DNA of 64,000 nucleotides from JAFDVL01 sp964631865 (GTDB lineage Bacteria; Acidobacteriota; Blastocatellia; RBC074): NCBI GenBank assembly GCA_964631865.1, contig CAZWAK010000015.1, positions 9,701 through 73,700 on the forward strand. Reading direction: 5' to 3'. Positions 43,970 through 52,727 of this stretch are shown here, piece after piece (positions within the stretch are counted from its first letter, which is position 1; each line of letters opens with the position of its first letter). Made by a program: the position numbers and the translations under genes. The notes under the pieces are model-generated. The model saw only the letters and a program-made list of their open reading frames with translations, searched no databases and had not been told where the DNA came from.

Positions 43970-45895
43970 ATGACCAGTATTCTGGGAATCTCTGCGTTTT
44001 ATCACGATTCTGCGGCCTGCCTCGTCGTTGATGGCGAGATCATTGCTGCTGCACAGGAAGAGCGCTTCACCCGCGTCAAGCACGATCATCGCTTCCCCGG
44101 CAACGCTGTGATGTACTGTCTCAAAGAAGCAGGCATCACGCCGGAGCAAATTGATTACGTCGGCTTCTACGATAAGCCGCTGCTCAAATTCGACCGCTTG
44201 CTGGAAACCTATCTGGATTACACTCCGGCAGGCTTCGTGTCGTTCCTCAAATCCATGCCGATGTGGATGAAGGAAAAGTTGTGGGCACCCGATTTGATCC
44301 GCACCGATTTCGCCAAAGCTCTCGGCGCAGAAGATGATCGCGCCGCGCGCAAGATGGCGAAAACATTCAAATGGAAGCTGCTCTTCGGCGATCATCACGA
44401 GAGCCACGCGGCCAGCGCCTTTTATCCTTCGCCGTATGAAGAAGCCGCCGTTCTCACGCTCGATGGCGTCGGCGAATGGGCGACCAGTTCGATTGGGATT
44501 GGGCGCGGCAACGAATTGACAATGCTCAAGGAATTGCGCTTCCCCGACAGCCTCGGACTGCTCTACAGCGCGTTTACTTACTACACGGGCTTCAAGGTCA
44601 ACAGCGGCGAATACAAAGTCATGGGACTGGCTCCGTACGGCGAACCTAAATATGTTTCGTTGATCAAAGACAAAGTGGTGGAAATCTGCGACGACGGCAG
44701 CCTGCGCATGAATCAGGACTATTTTGAATACAGTCAGGGCTTGCGCATGACGAACAACACGTTCGCCAAACTCTTCGGCGCTCCCGCGCGTGAACCGGAA
44801 TCGAAGGTCACACAACGCGAGATGGATTTGGCGCGCAGCGTGCAGGAAATCACCGAAGAAGCCGTGATGAAGATGGCGGAGTTTACGCGCAAGGAAACCG
44901 GCCTGAAGCGGCTTTGTATGGCGGGCGGCGTGGCGCTGAATTGCGTGGCCAATGGCAAGCTCTTACGCAAAGGCATCTTTGATGACATCTGGATTCAACC
45001 GGCGGCAGGTGATGCCGGCGGTGCGCTCGGCATTGCGCTGGCAATCTGGCATCGCTATCTCGGCAAAGGTCGCACCAGCCCGGAAAGCCAGGGGACGTGG
45101 GTCTCGTCGCGTTCGTATGCCAATGGTGTTCCATTGCCTTACGCCGACAGCATGAAAGGCTCCTATCTCGGTCCGAAAAATTCGGAAGAAGAGATTGAGC
45201 GATACCTCAAAGCGAACAATTATCCCTACACCAAATACAGCCGCGAAGAATTGCCGCATGCCGTAGGCAGGTTGCTGGCTTCAGAAAAAGTCATCGGCTT
45301 GCATCAAGGCCGCATGGAATTTGGCCCGCGCGCGTTGGGCGGTCGCAGCATCATCGGTGACGCCCGCTCTACCAAGATGCAATCCATCATGAATCTGAAG
45401 ATCAAGTACCGGGAAAGCTTCCGCCCGTTTGCGCCGAGCGTGCTGCGGGAACATGTGGCTGATTGGTTTGATCTGAATACTGACAGCCCGTACATGCTGT
45501 TGGTGGCCGATGTGCGCGAGAACCGTTGCCGCCAGATGACGAGAGACGAAGAAGAACTCTGGGGCATCGAGAAGCTAAATGTTGTGCGCTCGGAAATCCC
45601 GGCGGTCACGCACGTGGATTACTCGGCGCGCATTCAAACCGTGCGCCACGACGTCAATCCGCTCTACTGGGAAATCATGGAAGCATTTCGGAAACTCACC
45701 GGCTGCCCTGTGATCGTCAACACCAGCTTCAATGTGCGCGGCGAACCGATTGTTTGTTCACCCGAAGACAGCTATCGCTGCTTTATGCGCACCGAGATGG
45801 ACGCATTGGTACTGGAAACGTGCGTGTTAGAGAAAAAAGATCAGCCTGAATTCAAAGATAAGACCGATTGGCGGTCAGAATTCACGCTCGACTAA
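43970..45895 (+). CDS. Carbamoyltransferase, SxtI/NodU/TobZ family
   Basis: A 641-residue O-carbamoyltransferase with two domains. The Kae1-like N-terminal domain has the metal-site residues His142 and His146 ('DHHESHAASAF'), Asp165 ('LDGVGEW') and Asp348 ('PAAGDAGG'), plus 'MGLAPYGEP'. The C-terminal YrdC-like domain has 'HQGRMEFGPRALGGRSIIGD', 'YRESFRPFAPSVL' and 'VNTSFNVRGEPIV'. In TobZ the YrdC-like domain makes carbamoyl-adenylate from carbamoyl phosphate and ATP, and the Kae1-like domain passes it to a hydroxyl. All motifs look intact. The acceptor is unknown; neighbours suggest a sugar or a carrier-linked product. Confidence 0.92.
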   Translation: MTSILGISAFYHDSAACLVVDGEIIAAAQEERFTRVKHDHRFPGNAVMYCLKEAGITPEQIDYVGFYDKPLLKFDRLLETYLDYTPAGFVSFLKSMPMWMKEKLWAPDLIRTDFAKALGAEDDRAARKMAKTFKWKLLFGDHHESHAASAFYPSPYEEAAVLTLDGVGEWATSSIGIGRGNELTMLKELRFPDSLGLLYSAFTYYTGFKVNSGEYKVMGLAPYGEPKYVSLIKDKVVEICDDGSLRMNQDYFEYSQGLRMTNNTFAKLFGAPAREPESKVTQREMDLARSVQEITEEAVMKMAEFTRKETGLKRLCMAGGVALNCVANGKLLRKGIFDDIWIQPAAGDAGGALGIALAIWHRYLGKGRTSPESQGTWVSSRSYANGVPLPYADSMKGSYLGPKNSEEEIERYLKANNYPYTKYSREELPHAVGRLLASEKVIGLHQGRMEFGPRALGGRSIIGDARSTKMQSIMNLKIKYRESFRPFAPSVLREHVADWFDLNTDSPYMLLVADVRENRCRQMTRDEEELWGIEKLNVVRSEIPAVTHVDYSARIQTVRHDVNPLYWEIMEAFRKLTGCPVIVNTSFNVRGEPIVCSPEDSYRCFMRTEMDALVLETCVLEKKDQPEFKDKTDWRSEFTLD

Positions 45896-45990
45896 CGTTT
45901 AGTCACAATGCGCAAAGTACAATTGTGTAAGTTACTTCTTTCAGGATCAAAGCTGAGGATTTGAACTTACGGCGCACTAACTTATCTGAC

Positions 45991-46009
45991 GTCAGCGTAT
46001 TACGCTGAC
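45991..46009 (+). promoter_or_regulatory. Hairpin upstream of the first SGNH gene
   Basis: GTCAGCGT (45991-45998) and ACGCTGAC (46002-46009) pair perfectly around a 3-base loop, ending 18 bases before the start codon and just ahead of GGAGAG. No T-run. It may be a cis element or an intercistronic processing signal. Confidence 0.35.
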
Positions 46010-46026
46010 ATCGTTGGAGAGTTGAG

Positions 46027-47010
46027 ATGAGCGATCTCTGGAAAAAAAGAATTGCTTTATTGCTTTCGTCGCTCTTATTTTGTGTGTTTCTGCTCTTACT
46101 CTTTGAAGTCGGTGTACGGCTCTTCGGTCCAACCATCAACTTCCAGGGGACGGAAATGTCTTTACAACAGCAGCGGGTCTTCGGTACCGCGCACGGCTGG
46201 GTGCCGAATGCTAGTGGGCTGTGTTTTGGCAAGCAAGTCGAGATAGATGAATATGGTTTCCGCAAACAGAATTCTCCGCAAGAGTATGATTCTTCGTGGT
46301 TGATTCTGGGGGATTCAGTTACTTTCGGAGTCGGTGTGGATGGAGAGGCTACTTATATTCAACTACTTCAGAACGAACTTCAGAGAATAAGATTGTGGAA
46401 TACTTCTGTGATCGGCTACGACGTGGACAACTACAAAAGTGTCCTCAATCACTTCCTGGCTGAAAGCCAGAAAATTCCCAATATAAAGAAGGTGATTTTG
46501 TTCTTTTGCCTGAATGACGTTGATCTGGTCGAAGGTAATTCTCACGTCCGACCGCCTTCGTCGGAATTTGCCGGAAAGATATTGTCGCTGCTGGGCCATA
46601 ACTCAAAATCCTATATCTTATTGAAAGATACGATTTCGGACCGCAGTAAATTTTATTATCAGCACGACTCTGATTTGTATGCAGACTCTGCGGGTAAATT
46701 TACGAAGGCGATGCGTATAATAAGTGAGATACAGGCCGCTTTGCGTGCCAGAGATATAGACTTTTCAGTCGTTATACTTCCTTATGAGTATCAACTGAGA
46801 ACCAGGGAAGGGCAGCATTTACTGCCCCAAAAGCGTCTCGCTCAGTACTTTCAGGAAAATGGAATTCGATATATTGACGCTTACGAACATTTCGACCGCT
46901 CAGGGCTTAGTACCAAAGAAACCTTTTTATACGCCGACTTCTGTCATTTCTCCAAGGCGGGGCATCAGGTGATGGCGAATCTACTCAAAGAGCATTATAA
47001 GGCGGAGTAG
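46027..47010 (+). CDS. Membrane-anchored SGNH/GDSL hydrolase (SxtL-like)
   Basis: A 327-residue protein with one N-terminal membrane helix (about 8-30). The hydrolase blocks are block I 'WLILGDSVTFG' (Ser in GDSV), block III 'FFCLNDVD' and block V 'YADFCHFSKAGH' (Asp and His of the triad). Such proteins act as esterases or O-acyltransferases on the outside of the inner membrane. The position right after the carbamoyltransferase mirrors sxtL, a GDSL-lipase gene of the saxitoxin clusters. More AT-rich than upstream genes. Confidence 0.82.
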   Translation: MSDLWKKRIALLLSSLLFCVFLLLLFEVGVRLFGPTINFQGTEMSLQQQRVFGTAHGWVPNASGLCFGKQVEIDEYGFRKQNSPQEYDSSWLILGDSVTFGVGVDGEATYIQLLQNELQRIRLWNTSVIGYDVDNYKSVLNHFLAESQKIPNIKKVILFFCLNDVDLVEGNSHVRPPSSEFAGKILSLLGHNSKSYILLKDTISDRSKFYYQHDSDLYADSAGKFTKAMRIISEIQAALRARDIDFSVVILPYEYQLRTREGQHLLPQKRLAQYFQENGIRYIDAYEHFDRSGLSTKETFLYADFCHFSKAGHQVMANLLKEHYKAE

Positions 47011-47115
47011 TTTTGCGTTATTAAAAGACAACTTTCCAAATTAAATGCTCTATGCCGCTACGGTTTTATAAGGCTGAATAGCGGAACTTACTACACACAA
47101 AGGGGGTAACAGCAA

Positions 47116-48909
47116 ATGTACATCCTCGGTATTTCTGGACATCATCGCAACGCATCTGCTGCGCTTATCAAAGACGGGCGGCTTATTGCTGCCATTGAGG
47201 AAGATAAGTTAGTACGTGTCAATCATATTGGCATTGCTCAATCGGGCGGACTGCCTTATGCCGCGATTGGCTATTGTTTGGAAGCAGCGGGCATCGGAAT
47301 TGATGAAATAGATTACGTCACATATTATCAAAAGCCGCGCCGCTTGTTGCAACGACAACTACGCTTCAGCGAGCAGTTCAAGCCAGGGAATGGCGCTGGC
47401 TCCGAAGATCACCAAGCGGCCAGTGTAAATGAATTCCACGACCGCCTGAAAACACTGCACTTGACCCGGCGTTTGTTGGGACAACGGGCCAAAGTAATCG
47501 CGGTAGATCATCAACTGGCGCACGCGGCCAGCGCCTTTTATTTATCAGGCTTTGAGCGCTCCGCCGTCCTGGTACTTAGTGGGCGCGGCGATTACATTTC
47601 CATTGCTGTCGGCATCGGCGAGGGGCGCAAAGTGCGCATTCTCAAACGCATCGAATTTCCGCATTCGCTCGGTTTGGTCTACAGTCTGATGACAGAGCAC
47701 CTGGGCTTTAGTGCGGGTGGTGGCGAACACAACACGCAATGGCTCAGCACCACAGGCGAACCGGAATTTCTCGCCCCCTTTCAGGAGATGATTAAGATTT
47801 GCCCCAATGGTATGCCATCGGTGGACACCTCCTTTTTTACTCCTTCTTTGCAAGCCCCTGATGCTTTTTCAGAGAAGTTTTATAGTCGGTTCGGCGATCA
47901 TTCCCGTCGTCACCATCATCGCTTCAATGGCAGTGCAAAGAAGCGTTCGTGGACAGAGTTGGTGGGAGAGATGACTGGACGTCAACACCTCTCGCTGCCC
48001 AGCAACAGCTATCGCCGCAATGTGGCGCACAGTCTCCAACAACATCTCGAACAAGTCGTGCTGGCCTTAGCGGAAAGCATCCGCCACGAGTACAAAGTAG
48101 ATGCCTTATGCCTGGCCGGTGGCGTAGCACTCAACAGTTTGATCGTCGCTCGACTGGAGCGCGAAAGCGGTTATCAACATCTTTTTGTCCAGCCTGCTAC
48201 GGGGAATTCCGGGTGCAGCATCGGCTCCGCGCTTTTCCATTGGCATCATCAACTTGAACAAGGGCGACCGGAAGCGTTGGAACATGTCTTTCTCGGCCCT
48301 GAATTTTCTGACCAGGAAATCAAACCCGAACTAGACAATTGTAAATTAGCTTATCGCTACATTACTTCAGAAGAGAAGTTATTGGATGAGATCGTGAACT
48401 TACTACATCGCGGCAACATTCTTGCTTGGTTTCAAGGGCGTGCAGAGTTTGGCCCGCGTACTTTGGGGGCGAGAAGTATCCTGGCCGATCCAACCTTGGA
48501 TTACACCAAAGAGAACTTGAACTTATTCGTCAAGCATCGGGAAGCTTATCGCCCCTTTGCGGCGTCAGTCCCTGAAGAACGGGCGGCGGAATTTTTTGAG
48601 AATTGTGGATCGCTGTCGCGCTTTTTGCTGACCGTGTCGCAAGTCAGAGAAGACAAACGTCATTTGATTCCAGCCGCGTGCTTTGCCAATGGAAAGGCGC
48701 GTGTTCATATCGTCAGTCGTAAGACCAACCCGCTGTTCTGGCGCTTACTCAATAAGTTTGGGGAAAAGACAGGGGTTCCAGTATTAGTCAATACTTCCTT
48801 TAATTTGTTCGGAGAGCCGATTGTTTGCACGCCCCGCGAAGCCGTGCGAAGCTTGTACTGCTCCGGACTGGATGCGTTGGTAATTAACAATTTCCTGATT
48901 CAGAAATAA
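47116..48909 (+). CDS. Carbamoyltransferase homologue with degenerate Kae1-like site
   Basis: A 597-residue homologue of the gene at 43970. The YrdC-like half is well kept ('FQGRAEFGPRTLGARSILAD', 'HREAYRPFAASVP', 'VNTSFNLFGEPIV'). In the Kae1-like half the His pair remains (H132, H136 in 'DHQLAHAASAF'), but the two Asp positions are changed: 'VLSGRGDY' has Ser155 for Asp, and 'PATGNSGCS' has Asn364 for Asp. The 'MGLAPYG' loop is also lost ('WLSTTGEP'). It may be an inactive partner, may only make carbamoyl-adenylate, or may have another acceptor chemistry. AT-rich like its neighbours. Confidence 0.88.
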   Translation: MYILGISGHHRNASAALIKDGRLIAAIEEDKLVRVNHIGIAQSGGLPYAAIGYCLEAAGIGIDEIDYVTYYQKPRRLLQRQLRFSEQFKPGNGAGSEDHQAASVNEFHDRLKTLHLTRRLLGQRAKVIAVDHQLAHAASAFYLSGFERSAVLVLSGRGDYISIAVGIGEGRKVRILKRIEFPHSLGLVYSLMTEHLGFSAGGGEHNTQWLSTTGEPEFLAPFQEMIKICPNGMPSVDTSFFTPSLQAPDAFSEKFYSRFGDHSRRHHHRFNGSAKKRSWTELVGEMTGRQHLSLPSNSYRRNVAHSLQQHLEQVVLALAESIRHEYKVDALCLAGGVALNSLIVARLERESGYQHLFVQPATGNSGCSIGSALFHWHHQLEQGRPEALEHVFLGPEFSDQEIKPELDNCKLAYRYITSEEKLLDEIVNLLHRGNILAWFQGRAEFGPRTLGARSILADPTLDYTKENLNLFVKHREAYRPFAASVPEERAAEFFENCGSLSRFLLTVSQVREDKRHLIPAACFANGKARVHIVSRKTNPLFWRLLNKFGEKTGVPVLVNTSFNLFGEPIVCTPREAVRSLYCSGLDALVINNFLIQK

Positions 48910-48916
48910 AAAAACA

Positions 48917-48942
48917 TCACGCCTGTCAATTGTTAGGCGTGA
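48917..48942 (+). promoter_or_regulatory. Hairpin overlapping the ribosome binding site of the second SGNH gene
   Basis: TCACGCCT (48917-48924) and AGGCGTGA (48935-48942) pair perfectly around 10 bases. The 3' arm runs into GAGGA, the likely ribosome binding site of the ATG at 48954, so folding could hide it. No T-run. Confidence 0.4.
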
Positions 48943-48953
48943 GGAAAGATGGC

Positions 48954-50189
48954 ATGAGTTTACTTAGGAAGTGTATTCAGGGAATCAAAGATGCCTGGAT
49001 AATAGTGGGTATTGCGTTAGGATTGTTCATATTCACAGAGCTAGGGCTTTCACTTGCTTTTTACCTCAAAGACTCTTGGTCTCCGCCTGTTCCGAACTTT
49101 CGCCGGGACGCGGATACTTATTCTGATCGGGCCTGGGCCATACGTTATTATCAGGAGATTGACGAAATTGAAAAAGGCCGATCCATGCGATGGCACCCCT
49201 ATACTTATTGGCGGCGCTCACCGCGCCAGGGAGAATTGATCAGTATTACGGCGGAAGGCCTGCGGAAAACTACGAATATTACAACGACTACAACTCCAGC
49301 TACGAAGGTGTTTATGTTTGGCGGCTCTACTTTATGGGGGTTAGGGACAGAAGATAAAGAAACTATTCCTTCTCTTTTGGCTAAAGAAGCGAGCGATCAG
49401 GGCATAAACTGTGAAGTTGTTAATTATGGGCAATATGCTTATGTGAGTACGCAAGGGGTTGTCGAGTTGATGCGACAGCTTCAGCAAGGAAATATCCCGG
49501 ATGTTGTTGTCTTCTACGATGGTACGAACGATACCTTTGGCGCTTTTCAACTTGGCCTCGCCGGTTTGCCGCACGATGAACATTACCGAGAGAAGGAGTT
49601 TGGACTGCTTAGAAGGCCAGAGCTATATCCTGCTGCTGCCCAGTCTGCGATCAGAAACTTAGCGACGATGCGCTTTTTGGATGGCGCACTCAAGAAGATA
49701 GGGTTACGACATAACGACTTTCAGCCCGTTTCTATGGAATATGAAAAGCCTCTGGCGGATAAAAAAGTACTAGCTCGTGGGGTCGTTGAAACTTATCTTC
49801 AAAATGTGAGACTGGTACAGGCTCTGTCAAAATCCTATGGATTCAAATGTGTATTTTATTGGCAGCCTGTACTTTTTACCAAGCCACATCTAACCGAGTA
49901 TGAGCGTAAGTCTTTAGAAATGGACTTCAGTTTTCCAGGTATGAAAGAGTTTTACTTGGACACCTATAGAAACATCCAACAATGCTCTGTCGACTTAGAG
50001 AAAGAGATTGCGTTCCATGACATTAGTTTGATCTTTCAAGATACGCGGGAGCCGATTTATACAGACTTTAATCACATGGGCGATAAGGGAAACCGCGTCA
50101 TCGCTAGAAGAATGATCCAGGATATGGAGCAACTCTTAACAAAAGTGGAGAGAGCAAAACCTGTTCAGCAGGGACTGGGGCGGGAGTAA
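48954..50189 (+). CDS. Membrane-anchored SGNH-like hydrolase (second copy)
   Basis: About 411 residues. N-terminal membrane helix (about 12-35), then block I as 'VFMFGGSTLWG' (Ser in GGST), block III 'VVFYDGTNDTF' and block V 'TDFNHMGDKGN'. The longer size comes from an insert between blocks III and V. The ATG at 48954 follows GAGGA; a TTG at 48930 would lie inside the hairpin. Likely an acyl-ester enzyme of the cell envelope; the substrate is unknown. Confidence 0.8.
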   Translation: MSLLRKCIQGIKDAWIIVGIALGLFIFTELGLSLAFYLKDSWSPPVPNFRRDADTYSDRAWAIRYYQEIDEIEKGRSMRWHPYTYWRRSPRQGELISITAEGLRKTTNITTTTTPATKVFMFGGSTLWGLGTEDKETIPSLLAKEASDQGINCEVVNYGQYAYVSTQGVVELMRQLQQGNIPDVVVFYDGTNDTFGAFQLGLAGLPHDEHYREKEFGLLRRPELYPAAAQSAIRNLATMRFLDGALKKIGLRHNDFQPVSMEYEKPLADKKVLARGVVETYLQNVRLVQALSKSYGFKCVFYWQPVLFTKPHLTEYERKSLEMDFSFPGMKEFYLDTYRNIQQCSVDLEKEIAFHDISLIFQDTREPIYTDFNHMGDKGNRVIARRMIQDMEQLLTKVERAKPVQQGLGRE

Positions 50190-50277
50190 TTAAGCTTGAT
50201 TACCTAGCGATGGTGGGTTCTGAGCGAATTTGTATCTAATGGCCTAATAAACTCTTAAAAAGCGAGTGAGAGTCATA

Positions 50278-51336
50278 ATGAGAAAAGTAGTCAACCAAGT
50301 TACTTATATTTGTTTTATGGTGGGTCTTTCTCTTTTGTTATGCGAAGGTGTTATACGGGTATATTCGTGGCTATTTTTCCCCAAAATGATGAAGATTGAT
50401 CCGGCTTTGGGATGGTTTCATACAGTCAATGCACAGAAAAGTTTTACCAATGAAGAGCAGACTATCTTAATCGTTCATAATGCTGTGGGGCATCGGGGGC
50501 CTAATTACGAACCACAGAAAGCGCCAGGAAAACAACGGGTATTGGTGCTGGGAGACTCTTTTACCGAAGGGTCGCATGTAGGGGAAGGTGATCTGTTTTC
50601 GAATATAATTGCGAAGACGTATTCAGACCTTGAGGTAATGAATGCTGGGGTGGGGGGATATAGCTCGGTGCAAGAGTATCTTTACCTCAAACGAGAAGGA
50701 TTAAGTTTTCAGCCAGACCTTGTTCTCCTACTCTTCTTTGAAAATGACTTACTGGAAAATTGCTTATCATCGGCTCCGGGGTTAGGCCCCAGGCCGTATG
50801 CTACGTTACAAGATGGACAATTGGTAATTCAGGAAACCCCTATACCCGGAGAGTGGGAGAAGTATGCGCTTCCTATCCCTTTTGCGGCGCAGCTCAATCA
50901 ACACAGTCTTGCTTATAATTTTTTCAATTCTCGTGTCTATCAGGTATTGAGGGGATCATATCTCAATCGCCTGGAGCAAGAAGATTTTAGGCAAACTGAT
51001 AACCTCCCCAGAGTAGAAATCATAAAGTTGATCTATCAGCAGATGCATCAGATATTGAAAGAGAGAGGGGGAAAGTTTGCCATAGGATTAATTCCCAGTA
51101 GGGAAAATGCGCAAAGCGGCGTAGTAGGGGTTCAAGCTCCTTTGCTTTCCTTCTGCCAAGAAAAAGGTATTCCTTGTGTCTCGCTTACCCCAGCACTCAA
51201 GGCCGAATATGATAGGGGGCGCAGGCCATATTTTCTGCACGACATTCATTGGAATAGCGTAGGGCACAAAGTAGCTGCGGAAGTGCTTGGGCCGTACGTG
51301 CGAGAGGTATTATCGCTTCCAACTATTACACCTTGA
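50278..51336 (+). CDS. Membrane-anchored SGNH hydrolase (third copy)
   Basis: 352 residues with an N-terminal membrane helix (about 9-30). Block I 'VLVLGDSFTEGSHV', block III 'LLLFFENDLL', block V 'LHDIHWNSVGH'. The triad is complete. The ATG at 50278 is preferred over the GTG at 50266; GAGTGAGAG is a weak ribosome binding site. Strongly AT-rich compared with the flanking 20 kb. Confidence 0.82.
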   Translation: MRKVVNQVTYICFMVGLSLLLCEGVIRVYSWLFFPKMMKIDPALGWFHTVNAQKSFTNEEQTILIVHNAVGHRGPNYEPQKAPGKQRVLVLGDSFTEGSHVGEGDLFSNIIAKTYSDLEVMNAGVGGYSSVQEYLYLKREGLSFQPDLVLLLFFENDLLENCLSSAPGLGPRPYATLQDGQLVIQETPIPGEWEKYALPIPFAAQLNQHSLAYNFFNSRVYQVLRGSYLNRLEQEDFRQTDNLPRVEIIKLIYQQMHQILKERGGKFAIGLIPSRENAQSGVVGVQAPLLSFCQEKGIPCVSLTPALKAEYDRGRRPYFLHDIHWNSVGHKVAAEVLGPYVREVLSLPTITP

Positions 51337-51518
51337 GCGGTGAAAGAGCCTACTTTGCCTAGACTAACCTTTAGTATAGTAGCTTTACTGCCTCATATTA
51401 CGGCGCTCATGTTTGATAAAGAATAGATTGTATTTCATACGAAGGTTTTTGCCGCCTGGTCGCTAGGTTGACAATAGTAATAATGGTACTTATTTGAAAA
51501 TGGTTCTGTAAACTATTT

Positions 51519-52721
51519 ATGAAAGCACTCAACATACAAAATCTATTCAAAGTTTTGTCCATCTGCTTCTCGCTGGTTATTGCTCTGGTGCTTTGCGAAG
51601 TGGTACTTAAACTTTGGTTTGGAACCACCCAAAGCCAGGGCTATTACTTTTGGCCACCCCGTTTGAGTGCGGTCTTCCAGCCAGTGCCGGAAATTATGCC
51701 GGGGATTACGGGCAATTCGCAGTTCATCGCCAATTCGGTGGGCATCAGAGGCGACGAACTTACGCCACAGCACACGCAGCGTATTCTGGCGATTGGCGCG
51801 AGCACCACACAATGCGCTTCGCTGGATCAAGCCGAGATGTGGACGCAGGTCTTACAAGGTAAACTGAACAGCCAGACGCAGGGACTGAGCGTTTGGGTTG
51901 GCAATGGGGGCGTGAGCGGACTAACTTCGAGAAATCATTTGGTTGCAATGCAGCATGTGCCCTTCAAGGAATGGAAGATCAACACCGTGATTATGTTGTT
52001 GGGGGTCAATGATTTCGTCAAACGTCTCTCCCACGATCAGGCTTACGACCCACATTTCCTGGACAAACCCGAAGCCGAGCGGGCTTTGCTGCTGGAAACG
52101 TTTACCGGAACGTATTCAGGGTTTGCGAATGATCCTTTCTACAAGCGGACGGCGCTCTGGCAACTCCTGCGCAAATCGAAGCGTCTCGTAGCGGCGGACT
52201 CTGGTTATCGCGAAGATAAAGACGGAAAGAATTTTGCTGTCTGGCGTAATCATCGGCAGCGGGCGGGCGAAATGCGGGAGACGCTGCCCGATCTGACGAC
52301 GGCGCTGGAAGAGTATGCCCGCAATCTGAACCGCATCATTGACGTCGCTCAGCAGCAGTCTCTACGGATGATTTTTGTGACGCAGCCTAGTCTGTGGAAA
52401 CCTGGCTTATCGCCTGAGTTGGAGGCGCTGTTGTGGTTAGGTGGAGTGGGCGATTTTCAGAAGGAGTTGGGCAAACCGTACTATTCGGCAGCGGCGCTGG
52501 AAAAGGGGATGACGGCGTATAACGAGACTTTGCTGCGGGTTTGTCGGGAGCGGCAAGTCGAGTGTTTCGATCTGGCTCCGAAGCTGCAAAAAGATACGAC
52601 GGTGTTCTTTGATGATGTGCATTTCAATGAGAACGGCGCGCGGCTGGTCGCCGAGGAATTGTCTCGGTACCTGCTTGAGCGCAGCCCGTTTCGCGAGGCG
52701 CTCGCGGCGCATAAACAATAA
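51519..52721 (+). CDS. Membrane-anchored SGNH hydrolase (fourth copy)
   Basis: 400 residues with an N-terminal membrane helix (about 10-30). Block I is 'ILAIGASTTQC' (GAST), block III 'MLLGVNDFV', block V 'FFDDVHFNENGA'. The 182-base gap before it has no gene. Base composition returns to GC-rich in the second half, unlike the two copies before it, so it may have a different origin. It precedes the first of the three GNAT-like genes by six bases. Confidence 0.82.
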   Translation: MKALNIQNLFKVLSICFSLVIALVLCEVVLKLWFGTTQSQGYYFWPPRLSAVFQPVPEIMPGITGNSQFIANSVGIRGDELTPQHTQRILAIGASTTQCASLDQAEMWTQVLQGKLNSQTQGLSVWVGNGGVSGLTSRNHLVAMQHVPFKEWKINTVIMLLGVNDFVKRLSHDQAYDPHFLDKPEAERALLLETFTGTYSGFANDPFYKRTALWQLLRKSKRLVAADSGYREDKDGKNFAVWRNHRQRAGEMRETLPDLTTALEEYARNLNRIIDVAQQQSLRMIFVTQPSLWKPGLSPELEALLWLGGVGDFQKELGKPYYSAAALEKGMTAYNETLLRVCRERQVECFDLAPKLQKDTTVFFDDVHFNENGARLVAEELSRYLLERSPFREALAAHKQ

Positions 52722-52727
52722 CGATCC

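Noticed and set aside
39287..52721. Saxitoxin or another named toxin cluster
   Set aside because: Only the carbamoylation part is similar; no SxtA, SxtG, Rieske oxygenases or other core genes, and it sits in a polysaccharide locus.
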